Assembly (NCBI RefSeq): GCF_003627215.1
Contig: NZ_CP032677.1
Coordinates: forward strand, 310,001 to 374,000
From: Pseudomonas sp. Leaf58
GTDB lineage: Bacteria > Pseudomonadota > Gammaproteobacteria > Pseudomonadales > Pseudomonadaceae
DNA: 64,000 bases
Direction: 5' to 3'
The notes below the pieces were generated by a model, which made no database searches, was not told the DNA's origin, and saw nothing but the letters and a program-made list of their open reading frames with translations. Below, piece after piece: positions 24,113 to 34,077 of the stretch (position 1 is the first letter of the stretch; each line of letters begins with the position of its first letter). Both the position numbers and the translations under genes were made by a program.

Positions 24113-24133
24113 GCAACAGGTTACGTGGCGCTA

Positions 24134-24577
24134 TCAGCCAAACTGCTTCTGCTGTTGCTGCTGCTTGGCCACAGCCTCCGAGGCTGCCACATAGGCGGCT
24201 TGGAACTCGTCGCTCTCCAGCCAGGCCATGGTGGCCTCTTCATTGGCGCCATCGAGCCATGCACGGTAAGCGGTGAACACCAACACGATATAGTCGGTGG
24301 CGTGTTCTTCCTTGTGCCCCTTCAGCACCAGGGCCAGCAGCGGGTCCACCAGGAACACCGAGATCATCGGTACCAGGCCGCCTTCCTGGGCTTCTTTCAT
24401 CTTGTTGAACAGCGCGTCATAGCTGCCCGAGTCCATGGCCTTGTTGTACACCTGCTCGACGCTGGCGCTGTCACCGGCGCTGGCCTTGACCGCCTGGCCG
24501 CTGCGCACCATGCGGTTCTGCTTGGCCTTGCTGGCGGCGCGCTTGGCGCGTTTCTGTTGCTTGGTAGGGGTGGCCAT
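24134..24577 (-). CDS. Conserved hypothetical protein, helical
   Basis: A 147-residue protein with a very basic, Lys/Arg/Gln-rich start (about 1-28), a helical middle (VEQVYNKAMDSGSYDALFNKMKEA), a hydrophobic segment LVPMISVFLVDPLLALVLKG (about 68-87) and a poly-Gln C-terminus (KQQQQQKQFG). It follows the ppk2 gene on the same strand after 57 bp and may be co-transcribed. Nothing identifies a family; the basic N-terminus could bind nucleic acid or polyphosphate. Confidence 0.7.
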   Translation of the reverse strand: MATPTKQQKRAKRAASKAKQNRMVRSGQAVKASAGDSASVEQVYNKAMDSGSYDALFNKMKEAQEGGLVPMISVFLVDPLLALVLKGHKEEHATDYIVLVFTAYRAWLDGANEEATMAWLESDEFQAAYVAASEAVAKQQQQQKQFG

Positions 24578-24634
24578 GGGTGAATCCTTGGGGGTCGAAA
24601 ATTGCGCGTATTGAAGCGCAGGCGCAGCAGCGTT

Positions 24635-25615
24635 TCAACTGCTGGGCGCCGCCGGCTCATCTTCCTCGAACCCCCGCGAGGCGCGCCCCACCAGCAGCTC
24701 ATCTGGCGCATGCGCGACACTTGGGTCTTTCCCTGGGTAGTCCAGCGAATGCAGGAAGTGCCGAATGCAGTTGATCCGTGCGCGCTTCTTGTCATCGGAC
24801 TTGATCACCGTCCACGGCGCATCGGCGGTGTCGGTATGGAAGAACATCGCTTCCTTGGCGCCGGTGTAGTCGTCCCACTTGTCCAACGACTTGATGTCGA
24901 TGGGCGACAGCTTCCAGTGTTTCAGCGGGTCGTCCCGGCGCGAGATGAAGCGGCGTAGCTGCTCTTCGCGGTTCACCGAGAACCAGTACTTGAACAGCAG
25001 GATGCCGCTGTTGCACAGCATTCGCTCCAGGTCCGGGGCCTGGCGCATGAATTCCAGGTACTGCAGCGGCGTGCAGAACTCCATCACCTTCTCGACCCCA
25101 GCGCGGTTGTACCAGGAGCGGTCGAAGAACACCATTTCGCCTGCGGTGGGCAGGTGCTGGATGTAGCGTTGGAAGTACCACTGGCCTTTTTCCTGCTCGG
25201 AAGGCTTTTCCAGGGCAACGATACGCGCGCCGCGTGGGTTGAGGTGCTCCATGAAGCGCTTGATGGTACCGCCCTTGCCTGCGGCGTCACGCCCTTCGAA
25301 CAGGATCACCACGCGCTGGCCGGTTTCCTTCACCCAGCTCTGCACCTTCAGTAGCTCGATTTGCAGCGCATGCTTGGCCTTTTCGTAGTCTTGGCGATGC
25401 AGGCGGGTGGTATACGGATAGCTGGCCGGAAGGCGGGCGCGGGTGCTGTCTTCGTTACTGCCCTTTGGCGCAGTAGCCACTTCAAGGGCTGCAGGTTCTT
25501 GGCTGATGCGGGTGATGGTGGGTTCGGGCTTGCGCTGGCGTGGGCGGCGCGTGCGGACTGGGGTGCTGGTGGGTTCGCTGGGGGCGGGGAGCAGGAGGGG
25601 GGATTCTTCGCTCAT
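24635..25615 (-). CDS. ppk2: Polyphosphate kinase 2
   Basis: A 326-residue protein of the PPK2 family, which uses polyphosphate to phosphorylate nucleoside mono- or diphosphates. Walker A is GRDAAGKG (108-115), Walker B DRSWYNR (165-171), with the lid residues RRFISRRDDPLKHWKLSPID. One PPK2 domain indicates a class I or III type. The first 60 residues are a Pro/Ser/Arg-rich, low-complexity extension that may be disordered. Cytoplasmic. A small hypothetical gene follows on the same strand. Confidence 0.93.
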   Translation of the reverse strand: MSEESPLLLPAPSEPTSTPVRTRRPRQRKPEPTITRISQEPAALEVATAPKGSNEDSTRARLPASYPYTTRLHRQDYEKAKHALQIELLKVQSWVKETGQRVVILFEGRDAAGKGGTIKRFMEHLNPRGARIVALEKPSEQEKGQWYFQRYIQHLPTAGEMVFFDRSWYNRAGVEKVMEFCTPLQYLEFMRQAPDLERMLCNSGILLFKYWFSVNREEQLRRFISRRDDPLKHWKLSPIDIKSLDKWDDYTGAKEAMFFHTDTADAPWTVIKSDDKKRARINCIRHFLHSLDYPGKDPSVAHAPDELLVGRASRGFEEDEPAAPSS

Positions 25616-25742
25616 GGAGGGCCTTGTTAATCGATTCGGATGTCCATCTTCGATTGTGAAGGTGAGCGATTGATAGCTGCTTGATGTTGGTCAAGGCGGC
25701 GTGATGTGATTTTGAGCGTGAGCTGTAAAAATCACAGGCAAC

Positions 25743-25768
25743 AAAAAACCCGCACTGGGCGGGTTTCT
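25743..25768 (-). terminator. Intrinsic terminator of tRNA-Phe
   Basis: On the minus strand ACCCGC-ccagt-GCGGGT followed by TTTTTG, 45 bp after the tRNA 3' end. Confidence 0.85.
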
Positions 25769-25812
25769 TGTTGTCGCTTCGGGTAACTTTGCAACCACCA
25801 GAAGCTTGAAGG

Positions 25813-25888
25813 TGGTGCCCAGAGACGGAGTCGAACCGCCGACACGAGGATTTTCAATCCTCTGCTCTACCGACTGAGCTATCTGGGC
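25813..25888 (-). tRNA. tRNA-Phe (anticodon GAA)
   Basis: On the minus strand a 76-nt cloverleaf starting GCCCAGATAGCTCAGTCGG, anticodon arm AGGATTGAAAATCCT with GAA, T-arm GGTTCGACTCC, and ending TCTGGGCACCA with CCA encoded. Confidence 0.97.
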
Positions 25889-25978
25889 GACGAGGTGAAT
25901 TAAATAGACTTTCAGACCGCTCGTCAACGACTTTTTGAAAAAATTTTAAATTAATTCCGTCGCTTACGTTCTGTGGGG

Positions 25979-26251
25979 TCATTCCGAGGGTGGAACGTAG
26001 CCTTCCGCCTGGGCGTACTCTTCGCCGGCAAAAAACTTGTCCATCTCGCCTTGGAGGAATTTGCGGTCCTCGGCGTTCATCATGTTCAGGCGCTTTTCGT
26101 TGATCAGCATGGTCTGGTGTTTTTGCCAGTCGGCCCAGGCTTTCTGCGAGATGTGTTCGAAGATGTCCTGGCCCTTGGCGCCGGGGTAGGGCGGGCGATC
26201 CAGGCCTGGCAGTTCTTCTTGGTACTTGCGGCACATCACGGTGCGGGTCAT
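25979..26251 (-). CDS. yggX: Fe(2+)-trafficking protein YggX
   Basis: A 90-residue protein [24 protein letters not shown]... with the conserved Cys7 and the family pattern [31 protein letters not shown]. YggX proteins protect Fe-S clusters from oxidants and are linked to MutY repair. It overlaps the mutY stop by 4 bp (ATGA), so both are translated from one message, as in many gammaproteobacteria. Confidence 0.95.
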   Translation of the reverse strand: MTRTVMCRKYQEELPGLDRPPYPGAKGQDIFEHISQKAWADWQKHQTMLINEKRLNMMNAEDRKFLQGEMDKFFAGEEYAQAEGYVPPSE

Positions 26252-27315
26252 CGGGCGTCTCCTGCAATCAGTTCGTCGGCCGCGCGTTTCAGCAGCTTTT
26301 TCACCGGGGCGGCAAGGCCCAGGCGCGGCGGGGTGGCGAGGTTATACCAGAGCCAGTCGGCCTCGGCCATGTGCTCGCCGACCGGGTCGACGCGCACCAG
26401 CCAGGGCTCGATCGCCAGCTGGAAGTGGCTAAAGGTGTGGGTCAGGCTGGCCAGGGCGCGGCTGCCAGCCAGGCGTAGGCCGTGCTGGTAGGCCAAGTCG
26501 TCGAGCTGGGCGATGTCGTCCAGCTCCGGCAGGCTCCACAAACCACCCCACAGGCCGCTGGATGGGCGGCGGTAAAGCAGGATGGCGCCTTCAGGGTTGG
26601 CCAGCAGCGGCATCAGTGTGCGCCGTTGCGGCAAAGCCTTTCGCGGCTTGGGCTCGGGGTAGCGGGTTTGCTCGCCGTGCAGGTGCGCTTCGCAGCCGTG
26701 TTGCAGCGGGCAGATCAGGCAACTGGGCTTGCTGCGGGTGCACAGGGTAGCGCCCATGTCCATCATTGCCTGGGTGTAGTGGTTGGCGCGCTGCTGTGGG
26801 GTAAAGCGTTCGGCGGTGGCCCACAGCTGGTTGGCCACCTTGGGCTCACCGGGGTAGCCAGCCTGGGCGGTGTAGCGGGCCAGCACACGCTTGACGTTGC
26901 CGTCGAGGATCGGCGCGCGGATGCCCATGCTGATGCTGGCGATGGCACCGGCGGTGGAGCGGCCAATGCCGGGCAGCTCGGTGAGCTGCTCGACACTGCG
27001 CGGGAATTCGCCGCCATGCTGCGCCACGACGATCTTCGCAGCCTTTTGCAGGTTGCGCGCCCGGGTGTAGTAGCCCAGGCCCGTCCACAGGTGCAGCACT
27101 TCGTCCTCCGGTGCTTCGGCCAGGGCCTGCACGGTCGGCAGGGCCTGCATGAAGCGGTCGAAGTAGTTGAGCACGGTGCTCACCTGGGTTTGCTGCAACA
27201 TGATTTCCGACACCCACACCCGGTACGGGGTGATGCCCTGTTGCCAGGGCAGGTCGTGCCGGCCGTGTTCGTCATACCAACCCAGCACAGCGCTGGAGAA
27301 CTGCTCGGGGCTCAT
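26248..27315 (-). CDS. mutY: A/G-specific adenine DNA glycosylase MutY
   Basis: A 355-residue glycosylase that removes adenine mispaired with 8-oxoguanine. It has the catalytic Glu37 in [11 protein letters not shown], the helix-hairpin-helix [12 protein letters not shown], the catalytic Asp in [13 protein letters not shown], and a 4Fe-4S motif C-x6-C-x2-C-x5-C ([17 protein letters not shown]). The C-terminal MutT-like domain (about 230-350) recognises 8-oxoG. It overlaps asmA upstream and yggX downstream, forming an asmA-mutY-yggX operon. Confidence 0.96.
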   Translation of the reverse strand: MSPEQFSSAVLGWYDEHGRHDLPWQQGITPYRVWVSEIMLQQTQVSTVLNYFDRFMQALPTVQALAEAPEDEVLHLWTGLGYYTRARNLQKAAKIVVAQHGGEFPRSVEQLTELPGIGRSTAGAIASISMGIRAPILDGNVKRVLARYTAQAGYPGEPKVANQLWATAERFTPQQRANHYTQAMMDMGATLCTRSKPSCLICPLQHGCEAHLHGEQTRYPEPKPRKALPQRRTLMPLLANPEGAILLYRRPSSGLWGGLWSLPELDDIAQLDDLAYQHGLRLAGSRALASLTHTFSHFQLAIEPWLVRVDPVGEHMAEADWLWYNLATPPRLGLAAPVKKLLKRAADELIAGDAR

Positions 27316-29558
27316 CGCTTGAACAGCCCCTTAAGCGCATCTTTCAATTCCGGGCTCACTTTGTCTCCGAGTTTTTCATCGAGTTTTTCATCGATCTTGT
27401 CTTGTAGGCGGTTGCCGGCCAGCTTGGCGGCAACCTTGCCCAGGCCGTCCTGGTCCAGGCGGCAGGCTTTGGCGCCTAGTTCCAGCGGGCCGCGGCAGCG
27501 CAGCGGTACTTCCACACCGACATAGCGTTCATTGACCTGGCAGGCCGGGTCCGGCATGGCGCGTTGGTCGCCTTCGACGATCACGCCGACGTTGTAGTCC
27601 ATGCCTAGCACGCGCAGGTCGAGGTCGCCGTGGCCGTTGACGGTAAGGCCCGGGATACGCACCTTGAGGTCCGGGTTACTGGCGATGCCATTGCGCACCA
27701 CCAGGCTGCCACGCAGTTCCTGGAACGGCGTGTCCTTGCCACGTGGCTCGCCGCTGAGCGACTTGCGGTTTAGCGTGGCGATGGCCTGGCACAGCTGCTG
27801 TTCGAGGTTGGCATTGACCAGCACGCCGTCGTTGATGGTGAAGTTTGCGCTGCCGTTGAGGGTGTCGACCAGTGCCTTCTGGCTGTTGCCGGTGGCGGTG
27901 AGGTCGCTGCTGAGCGTCAGCAGGCCTTTGACCGGTGGCGCCTGATCCTTGCCGTCGGCCTTGATGAAGTGCTCCACCGGCACCCGCTGGATGTGCGTGT
28001 TGATGCCCAGCTGCGGCACCGCAGGGCGCACGTCGACCGTGCCCTTGGCTTCGAAGGTGCCGTTGTAAAGGCCGCCACGCAGGGTTTTCAAGGTCACCAG
28101 GCCGCCTTGGCCCGTCACCTGCAGCTGGGCGTCGCTGATCGGTAGCTTGTCCAGGGTTAGTGCACCGAAGGTCAGGTCGGCTTGCAGGTCGAGGGCACGC
28201 AGGCGGTCGACCGGTAGCAGCTTGTCGTCGCTCCAGGCCACTTGGGTGGGGGCGTTGGGCAGCGGCGTGGAGCCGGCACCGGATACGGCGCTGGCTTCCT
28301 GTTGCTTGACTTCGGCCTGGCGCGCGGCGGTAGCCCCCTTGGCCTCCTCGCTCTTGGCGGGCAGGTAGCGGTCGGCGTCGAAGGTGTCGCCCTTGAGCTG
28401 CAAGCGCAGGGCCTGCTTGGCAAAGTCTTCGATAGCCACGCGGCCACTGAAGGTGCTGTCGTCCAGCTTCACTGCCAGGTCTTCCAGGGCCAGGCTGTTC
28501 GGCGTGCCTTGCAGGCGGGTGACCAGCTCCAGCTTGGCGAAGGCCGCCGGGTCATTGCTGGCCGGCAGCGGGCGGCCAATGCTGTCAAGGAAGGTGCGCA
28601 GGTCGAACTGCGCGATCGACAGGCCACCGCTCAGCTGTGGCGCTTTGTCCAGGTCACGCAGGTTTAGCTCACCCAGTGCGCGCAGTTGGTTGGCCGAGAT
28701 TTTCAGGCCGCTCCACGAGGCGACATTGGCCGCCAGGTCGACCAGCAGCTGGCCTTGGGCGGCGAAGGTCACCGTTTTGCCGCCGGTGGGTTCACCCGAG
28801 GTTTCACCCGACAGGCGCATGTCTTCGAAGTTGTAGCGTTTGAGCTTGCGGTCGAAGCGCAGTTCGCCGGCCAGTTCGGTGCGGGCTTTGATGCTCGGTT
28901 GGCTGGCGCTGAGGAAGGCGCTGGCCTTGAGCGGGATGTTGGCGCCTTCGTGGACCGGGCCGGTGCTCAGCTGGATGCTCTCGGCGCTGTAGCTTTGGCC
29001 GGTCTTGGCATCGGTGTACTGCACGCGGGCGTTGTTCACGGTCAGGCTGTCGATGTCCAGCTTGACGGCACGGTCGTTGCTGGCAGTAGGCGCCGGTTTC
29101 TGGTCGGCAGGGGCCTGGGCCGGTGTCTCGGCAGGGGCGCTGTTCTGCGCCGGCAGGGGCTTGCCGATGTCTTCCCAGTTGCCATGGCCCTGTTCGTCAC
29201 GGGCCAGGGTCAGGTTCAGGCCTTCGACGCGCACGTCGCTCATTTGCACTTCGCGGCGCAGCAATGGCAGTACGCGCACCGACAGGCCGAGCATCTGCAG
29301 GTCGGCAAACGGCTCGGTGGGTTTGTTCAGGGTGGCGATGCTGGCCTCGTGCAGCTCCAGGCCCAGCCACGGGAACAGGCTCCAGCCAATATCACCGTTG
29401 AGGGTCAGCTCGACGTGCGCTTTGTCACGTGCCAGCTGGCGGATCTCGTCTTTGTAGTCGTTAGGGTCGAAGAGGTGGGTCAGGGCGAAGCCCAGCGCCA
29501 CGATGATCAGCAGCAACCCGAGAAGCCCCAGTCCCAGGATTTTGCCGAACGCTTTCAT
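27312..29558 (-). CDS. asmA: AsmA-family protein
   Basis: A 748-residue protein with a single N-terminal membrane anchor (ILGLGLLGLLLIIVALGFALTHLF, about 7-30) and a large periplasmic domain of repeating strand-rich segments ending at residues about 560-700 with the AsmA C-terminal pattern (GLLTLSSDLTATGNSQKALVDTLNGSANFTI...). These proteins form bridge-like grooves thought to move or organise phospholipids between membranes. A Pro/Ala/Lys-rich linker at about 138-162 and an Ala/Glu/Lys-rich one at about 390-420 interrupt it. It is first in the operon with mutY and yggX. Confidence 0.9.
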   Translation of the reverse strand: MKAFGKILGLGLLGLLLIIVALGFALTHLFDPNDYKDEIRQLARDKAHVELTLNGDIGWSLFPWLGLELHEASIATLNKPTEPFADLQMLGLSVRVLPLLRREVQMSDVRVEGLNLTLARDEQGHGNWEDIGKPLPAQNSAPAETPAQAPADQKPAPTASNDRAVKLDIDSLTVNNARVQYTDAKTGQSYSAESIQLSTGPVHEGANIPLKASAFLSASQPSIKARTELAGELRFDRKLKRYNFEDMRLSGETSGEPTGGKTVTFAAQGQLLVDLAANVASWSGLKISANQLRALGELNLRDLDKAPQLSGGLSIAQFDLRTFLDSIGRPLPASNDPAAFAKLELVTRLQGTPNSLALEDLAVKLDDSTFSGRVAIEDFAKQALRLQLKGDTFDADRYLPAKSEEAKGATAARQAEVKQQEASAVSGAGSTPLPNAPTQVAWSDDKLLPVDRLRALDLQADLTFGALTLDKLPISDAQLQVTGQGGLVTLKTLRGGLYNGTFEAKGTVDVRPAVPQLGINTHIQRVPVEHFIKADGKDQAPPVKGLLTLSSDLTATGNSQKALVDTLNGSANFTINDGVLVNANLEQQLCQAIATLNRKSLSGEPRGKDTPFQELRGSLVVRNGIASNPDLKVRIPGLTVNGHGDLDLRVLGMDYNVGVIVEGDQRAMPDPACQVNERYVGVEVPLRCRGPLELGAKACRLDQDGLGKVAAKLAGNRLQDKIDEKLDEKLGDKVSPELKDALKGLFKR

Positions 29559-29865
29559 GGGCGAGTCCTTGTAGTCCGATTTTGAAATTCCAGCGCCAGA
29601 GTATAGCGCCGCAGTGGTTGTCCCTGCGTATACGACTAGAGATACAGGGTATTTCCTACGTGCACAGCAGATGGTACGGCTTTCTACAGAAAGATGTTTT
29701 GCCTGTGCCGGCTCTTCGCGGGCTCACTCGCGAAAGGGCCGGCACAGGCTACATGACCGTTTCAGTCAGGCAAAAAACGACGATATCAGATTGCTTTCAC
29801 GCTACTTGATGCTGCTACCCTTGCGCCGCTTTGCCTGCACTCTCCCTATAAAAAGGATCAGATTC
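29559..29865. other. Divergent gap, asmA and MFS gene
   Basis: 307 bp; contains a large hairpin (29701-29749). The MFS gene has AAAAGGA at 29851-29857 as ribosome-binding site. Nothing else stands out. Confidence 0.4.
29701..29749. repeat. REP-derived hairpin
   Basis: GCCTGTGCCGGC (29701-29712) pairs perfectly with GCCGGCACAGGC (29738-29749), enclosing a decayed TTCGCG...CGCGAA core. Confidence 0.8.
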
Positions 29866-31527
29866 ATGAGCAGTACCGTCACGGCGGGGGCCTTGGCCAG
29901 TGCGCCAGGCTTCCTGTCGAAGGAGCGCATCATCGCCCGCCCGGGCTTTAACCGCTGGCTGGTCCCGCCAGCTGCCCTGGCCATCCACCTGTGCATCGGC
30001 ATGGCTTATGGCTTCTCGGTGTTCTGGCTGCCCCTGTCGCAAGCGCTTGGCATCAGCGCGCCGGTTGCCTGCGCGGCGGACATGGGTTTCATGGCCCGTA
30101 TGTTCAGTGCTGAATGCGACTGGCCGATCTCCATGCTCAGCTGGATCTACACCCTGTTCTTCGTCTTCCTTGGTTGCTCGGCGGCCGTGTTGGGCGGTTG
30201 GCTGGAACACGCCGGCCCGCGCAAGGCTGGCCTGGTGTCGGCACTGTGCTGGTGCGGCGGCATGCTGATTTCGGCCGTTGGCGTAAAAACTCACCAGCTG
30301 TGGCTGATGTGGCTGGGTTCTGGGGTGATCGGCGGTATCGGCCTGGGCCTGGGCTACATCTCGCCGGTGTCGACCCTGATCAAGTGGTTCCCAGACAAAC
30401 GCGGCATGGCCACCGGCATGGCGATCATGGGCTTTGGCGGTGGGGCCATGGTTGGCGCACCGTTGGCCACCGCGCTGATGGGCCACTTCGGCAACGCGCA
30501 GGAGGTGGGCGTGTGGCAGAGCTTCGTGGCCATGGCGGCGATCTACTTCGTGTTCATGGTCGCCGGCGCCTTGGCCTATCGCGTGCCGCCGACCGGCTGG
30601 AAGCCTGAAGGCTGGAGCGCACCCCTGAAGAAGGCCGGTAACACCATGGTCACCGACCGCCATGTGCACGTCAGCGTGGCCTGGAAGACCCCGCAATTCG
30701 CCCTGATCTGGCTGGTGCTGTGCCTTAATGTGTCGGCGGGTATCGGCATTCTTGGCATGGCTTCGCCGCTGCTGCAGGAAGTGTTCGCCGGCAAGTTGCT
30801 GGGCAACGAACTGAGTTTCAGCGAGCTGAACAGTGCCCAGCTGGCGCAAATTGCTGCCATCGCCGCCGGTTTCACTGGCCTGTTGAGCCTGTTCAACATC
30901 GGCGGGCGGTTCTTCTGGGCGTCGTTCTCCGACTACATAGGCCGCAAAAACACCTACTTTGCCTTCTTCGCCCTGGGCGTAGGCTTGTACAGCCTGGTGC
31001 CGAACATGGGCCACCTGGGCAACGTGGCCCTGTTCGTGGCGGCGTTCTGCATCATCCTGTCGATGTATGGTGGTGGTTTTGCCACGGTCCCGGCGTACTT
31101 GGCCGACCTGTTCGGCACGCAGATGGTCGGCGCCATTCATGGCCGTTTGCTCACCGCTTGGGCGGCGGCGGGGGTGCTGGGGCCGGTGCTGATCACCTAC
31201 CTGCGCGAGTATCAGCTGGCCGCCGGCGTAGAGCGGGCGGCGGCTTACGACATGACCCTGTACATCCTCGCCGGCCTGCTGGTGCTGGGCTTTATCTGCA
31301 ACATGCTGGTGCGCCCGGTGGCCGACAAGCACTTCATGACCGATGCCGAGCTGGCTGCCGAGCGTGCGCTGAGCCATGACAAGGGCGCCGATGCAGCGCG
31401 GTCGCTGGAGTGGAAGGCGGCACCTGGGAGCCTGCCGCTGGTAGTGCTGGCCTGGGCGGTGGTGGTCGTGCCGTTGGCCTGGGGGGTGTGGATTACCTTG
31501 CAAAAGACCGCTGTGCTATTCCATTGA
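29866..31527 (+). CDS. MFS transporter, oxalate/formate antiporter (OFA) type
   Basis: A 553-residue major-facilitator protein with about 12 helices. The first helices (PPAALAIHLCIGMAYGFSVFWLPL) and IGGIGLGLGYISPVSTLIKWFPDKRGMATGMAIMGFGGGAM are the OFA signature. The extended loop after the first helix, with ACAADMGFMARMFSAECDW, and the extra C-terminal pair of helices are usual for the YhjX-like branch. Substrates of the group include oxalate, formate and pyruvate; the one here is unknown. It is a single-gene unit, divergent from asmA. Confidence 0.82.
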   Translation: MSSTVTAGALASAPGFLSKERIIARPGFNRWLVPPAALAIHLCIGMAYGFSVFWLPLSQALGISAPVACAADMGFMARMFSAECDWPISMLSWIYTLFFVFLGCSAAVLGGWLEHAGPRKAGLVSALCWCGGMLISAVGVKTHQLWLMWLGSGVIGGIGLGLGYISPVSTLIKWFPDKRGMATGMAIMGFGGGAMVGAPLATALMGHFGNAQEVGVWQSFVAMAAIYFVFMVAGALAYRVPPTGWKPEGWSAPLKKAGNTMVTDRHVHVSVAWKTPQFALIWLVLCLNVSAGIGILGMASPLLQEVFAGKLLGNELSFSELNSAQLAQIAAIAAGFTGLLSLFNIGGRFFWASFSDYIGRKNTYFAFFALGVGLYSLVPNMGHLGNVALFVAAFCIILSMYGGGFATVPAYLADLFGTQMVGAIHGRLLTAWAAAGVLGPVLITYLREYQLAAGVERAAAYDMTLYILAGLLVLGFICNMLVRPVADKHFMTDAELAAERALSHDKGADAARSLEWKAAPGSLPLVVLAWAVVVVPLAWGVWITLQKTAVLFH

Positions 31528-31561
31528 TGAGTGATACCAGCGGCTGATTCGGCTGGCTGTA

Positions 31562-31658
31562 CCGGCCCCATCGCCGGCAAGCCAGCTCCCACAGGTATAC
31601 CGCAGGCCTGGAGCGCTGTGAGGTCCCTAGAGGAGGTGGCTTGCCGGCGATGGGCTGC
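31562..31658. repeat. REP-like inverted pair, different core
   Basis: CCGGCCCCATCGCCGGCAAG and CCAGCTCCCACAG at about 31562-31594 face GGTGGCTTGCCGGCGATGGG (31635-31654). The core is TCGCCGGCAAGCC and not the GCGGG type. Confidence 0.7.
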
Positions 31659-31808
31659 AAGTAGCCGCAATTACCCAGTTGTATAGACCTGTAGCGGTAT
31701 CCAGGCCGCGTAATTCCTCGCTTTGCCATATGTCATCCGCGTTTCAAGCTGGCGCGTTCTGGGCCTATAATGGAACCCTTTTCGCCCTATGATTTTGCGG
31801 AGCTGGTG

Positions 31809-32402
31809 ATGGTCGAACGTAAGGCTTCCGTCGAGCGCAATACCCTGGAAACCCAGGTCAAGTGCTCGATCAACCTCGATGGCAGTGGCAAGGCCCGATT
31901 CGATATCGGTGTGCCTTTCCTTGAACACATGCTGGACCAGATTGCCCGCCATGGGCTTATCGACCTGGATATCGAGTGCAAGGGTGACACGCATATCGAC
32001 GATCACCATACCGTCGAAGACGTCGGCATCACCTTGGGCATGGCATTCGCCCAGGCCATCGGTGACAAGAAAGGTATCTTCCGCTACGGCCACGCCTACG
32101 TGCCGCTGGACGAAGCGCTGTCGCGCGTGGTCATCGATTTCTCCGGTCGCCCGGGCCTGCAGATGCACGTGCCGTACACCCGCGCTAGCGTGGGTGGTTT
32201 CGACGTCGACCTGTTCCAGGAGTTCTTCCAGGGCTTCGTCAACCACGCGCTGGTAACCCTGCACATCGACAACCTGCGTGGCCACAACACCCACCACCAG
32301 ATCGAAACCGTGTTCAAGGCTTTCGGCCGCGCCCTGCGCATGGCCATCACCCTCGACGAGCGCATGGCCGGGCAGATGCCTTCCACCAAAGGGTGCCTGT
32401 AA
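31809..32402 (+). CDS. hisB: Imidazoleglycerol-phosphate dehydratase
   Basis: A 197-residue enzyme for the sixth step of histidine synthesis, dehydrating imidazole glycerol phosphate to imidazole acetol phosphate. Both manganese-binding His repeats are present: [23 protein letters not shown] and [29 protein letters not shown]. The start [14 protein letters not shown] at 31809 follows GGAG (31799-31802). It is the monofunctional form. It leads a tightly packed run into hisH with no gap. Confidence 0.96.
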   Translation: MVERKASVERNTLETQVKCSINLDGSGKARFDIGVPFLEHMLDQIARHGLIDLDIECKGDTHIDDHHTVEDVGITLGMAFAQAIGDKKGIFRYGHAYVPLDEALSRVVIDFSGRPGLQMHVPYTRASVGGFDVDLFQEFFQGFVNHALVTLHIDNLRGHNTHHQIETVFKAFGRALRMAITLDERMAGQMPSTKGCL

Positions 32403-33041
32403 ATGCAGACGGTAGCCGTAATCGACTATGGCATGGGCAACCTGCACTCGGTGGCCAAGGCGCTTGAGCACGTAGGTGCCGGTAAAGTGCTGGTCACCAG
32501 CGATGCCGCGGTTATTCGCGAGGCCGACCGTGTGGTGTTCCCAGGTGTGGGCGCAATTCGCGATTGCATGGCCGAAATCCGCCGCCTGGGCTTCGACAGC
32601 CTGGTGCGCGAAGTTAGCCAGGACCGCCCGTTCCTCGGTATCTGCGTGGGTATGCAGGCACTGTTGGAGCACAGCGAAGAAAACGACGGTGTCGACTGCA
32701 TTGGCCTGTTCCCCGGCCAGGTGCGCTTCTTCGGCAAAGACCTGAAAGAAGACGGCGAGCACCTGAAGGTGCCGCACATGGGCTGGAACGAAGTGGGCCA
32801 GACCAACGACCACCCGCTGTGGCACGACATCCCTGATCGTGCGCGTTTCTACTTCGTGCACAGCTACTACATCAATGCTGGCAAGCCGGCCCAAGTGGTT
32901 GGTCGCGGCCATTACGGTGTCGATTTTGCCGCTGCGCTGGCCGATGGTTCGCGCTTTGCCGTGCAGTTCCACCCCGAGAAGAGCCATACCCATGGCCTGC
33001 AGCTGCTGCAGAACTTCGTTGCCTGGGACGGGCGCTGGTAA
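32403..33041 (+). CDS. hisH: Imidazole glycerol phosphate synthase subunit HisH
   Basis: A 212-residue class I glutamine amidotransferase. The nucleophile is C81 in [12 protein letters not shown] and the His-Glu pair is in QFHPEKSH. It channels ammonia to HisF, the cyclase partner encoded 1 kb downstream. It starts directly after the hisB stop. Confidence 0.96.
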   Translation: MQTVAVIDYGMGNLHSVAKALEHVGAGKVLVTSDAAVIREADRVVFPGVGAIRDCMAEIRRLGFDSLVREVSQDRPFLGICVGMQALLEHSEENDGVDCIGLFPGQVRFFGKDLKEDGEHLKVPHMGWNEVGQTNDHPLWHDIPDRARFYFVHSYYINAGKPAQVVGRGHYGVDFAAALADGSRFAVQFHPEKSHTHGLQLLQNFVAWDGRW

Positions 33042-33302
33042 ATGAGCAGGTCGAAGACCAAGGCCGCGGCCATCACCCTGGCCCCCGAACAAGAGCGCGA
33101 AGCGCTCGACACACTCAAGCGCTTTCTCGAAGACCGTTTCGAGCTGGAGCTGGGGTCGTTCGAGGTAGCCGAGGTCCTTGAGCTGTTCAGCAAAGAAATT
33201 GCACCCCTTTACTACAACAGGGCGATTGCCGATGTTCAGCTGCACCTCAAGGAGCGGTTCGAGAGCATCGAAAGTGATCTGTGGGCGCTCGAGAAGCCCT
33301 GA
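33042..33302 (+). CDS. DUF2164 family protein inside the his cluster
   Basis: An 86-residue protein MSRSKTKAAAITLAPEQERE... with the DUF2164 pattern LKRFLEDRFELELGSFEVAEVLELFSKEIAPLYYNRAI. No function is known for the family. It begins directly after the hisH stop and is followed 27 bp later by hisA. It is thus within the his transcript, though nothing ties it to histidine synthesis. Confidence 0.88.
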   Translation: MSRSKTKAAAITLAPEQEREALDTLKRFLEDRFELELGSFEVAEVLELFSKEIAPLYYNRAIADVQLHLKERFESIESDLWALEKP

Positions 33303-33329
33303 AACCCTAAGAACAGACAGGTTCCCAAG

Positions 33330-34067
33330 ATGCTGATTATCCCCGCTATCGATCTGAAGGACGGTGCCTGCGTGCGCCTGCGCCAGGGCCGCATGGAAGA
33401 CTCCACGGTATTTTCCGACGACCCGGTGAGCATGGCCGCCAAGTGGGTCGAGGGTGGCTGCCGCCGCCTGCACCTGGTCGACCTCAACGGTGCCTTCGAA
33501 GGCCAGCCGGTCAACGGTGAGGTGGTTACCGCCATCGCCAAGCGCTACCCGAACCTGCCGATCCAGATCGGTGGTGGCATCCGCTCGCTGGAAACCATCG
33601 AGCACTACGTCAAGGCTGGCGTCAGCTACGTCATCATCGGCACCAAGGCGGTCAAGCAGCCAGAGTTCGTCGCCGAAGCGTGCAAGGCCTTCCCAGGTAA
33701 GGTGATTGTTGGCCTGGACGCCAAAGACGGCTTCGTTGCCACCGATGGCTGGGCTGAAGTCAGCTCGGTGCAGGTCATCGACTTGGCCAAGCGTTTCGAG
33801 GCCGATGGCGTCTCGGCGATCGTCTACACCGACATTGCCAAGGACGGCATGATGCAGGGCTGCAACGTGCCCTTCACCAAAGCCTTGGCCGAAGCCACGC
33901 GCATTCCGGTGATCGCCTCGGGCGGTATTCACAACCTGGGCGACATCAAGGCCCTGCTGGACGCCAAGGCCCCGGGCATCATCGGCGCCATCACTGGCCG
34001 TGCCATCTACGAAGGCACCCTCGATGTCGCCGAGGCCCAGGCCTTCTGCGACAACTACCAAGGCTGA
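33330..34067 (+). CDS. hisA: ProFAR isomerase HisA
   Basis: A 245-residue (beta/alpha)8 barrel isomerising ProFAR to PRFAR, fourth step of histidine synthesis. Conserved elements: [15 protein letters not shown] (catalytic Asp near residue 8), [19 protein letters not shown] and [11 protein letters not shown]. Ribosome-binding site at AAGAACAGACAGG. It is followed by hisF 10 bp later. Confidence 0.97.
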   Translation: MLIIPAIDLKDGACVRLRQGRMEDSTVFSDDPVSMAAKWVEGGCRRLHLVDLNGAFEGQPVNGEVVTAIAKRYPNLPIQIGGGIRSLETIEHYVKAGVSYVIIGTKAVKQPEFVAEACKAFPGKVIVGLDAKDGFVATDGWAEVSSVQVIDLAKRFEADGVSAIVYTDIAKDGMMQGCNVPFTKALAEATRIPVIASGGIHNLGDIKALLDAKAPGIIGAITGRAIYEGTLDVAEAQAFCDNYQG

Positions 34068-34077
34068 GGACTGAACC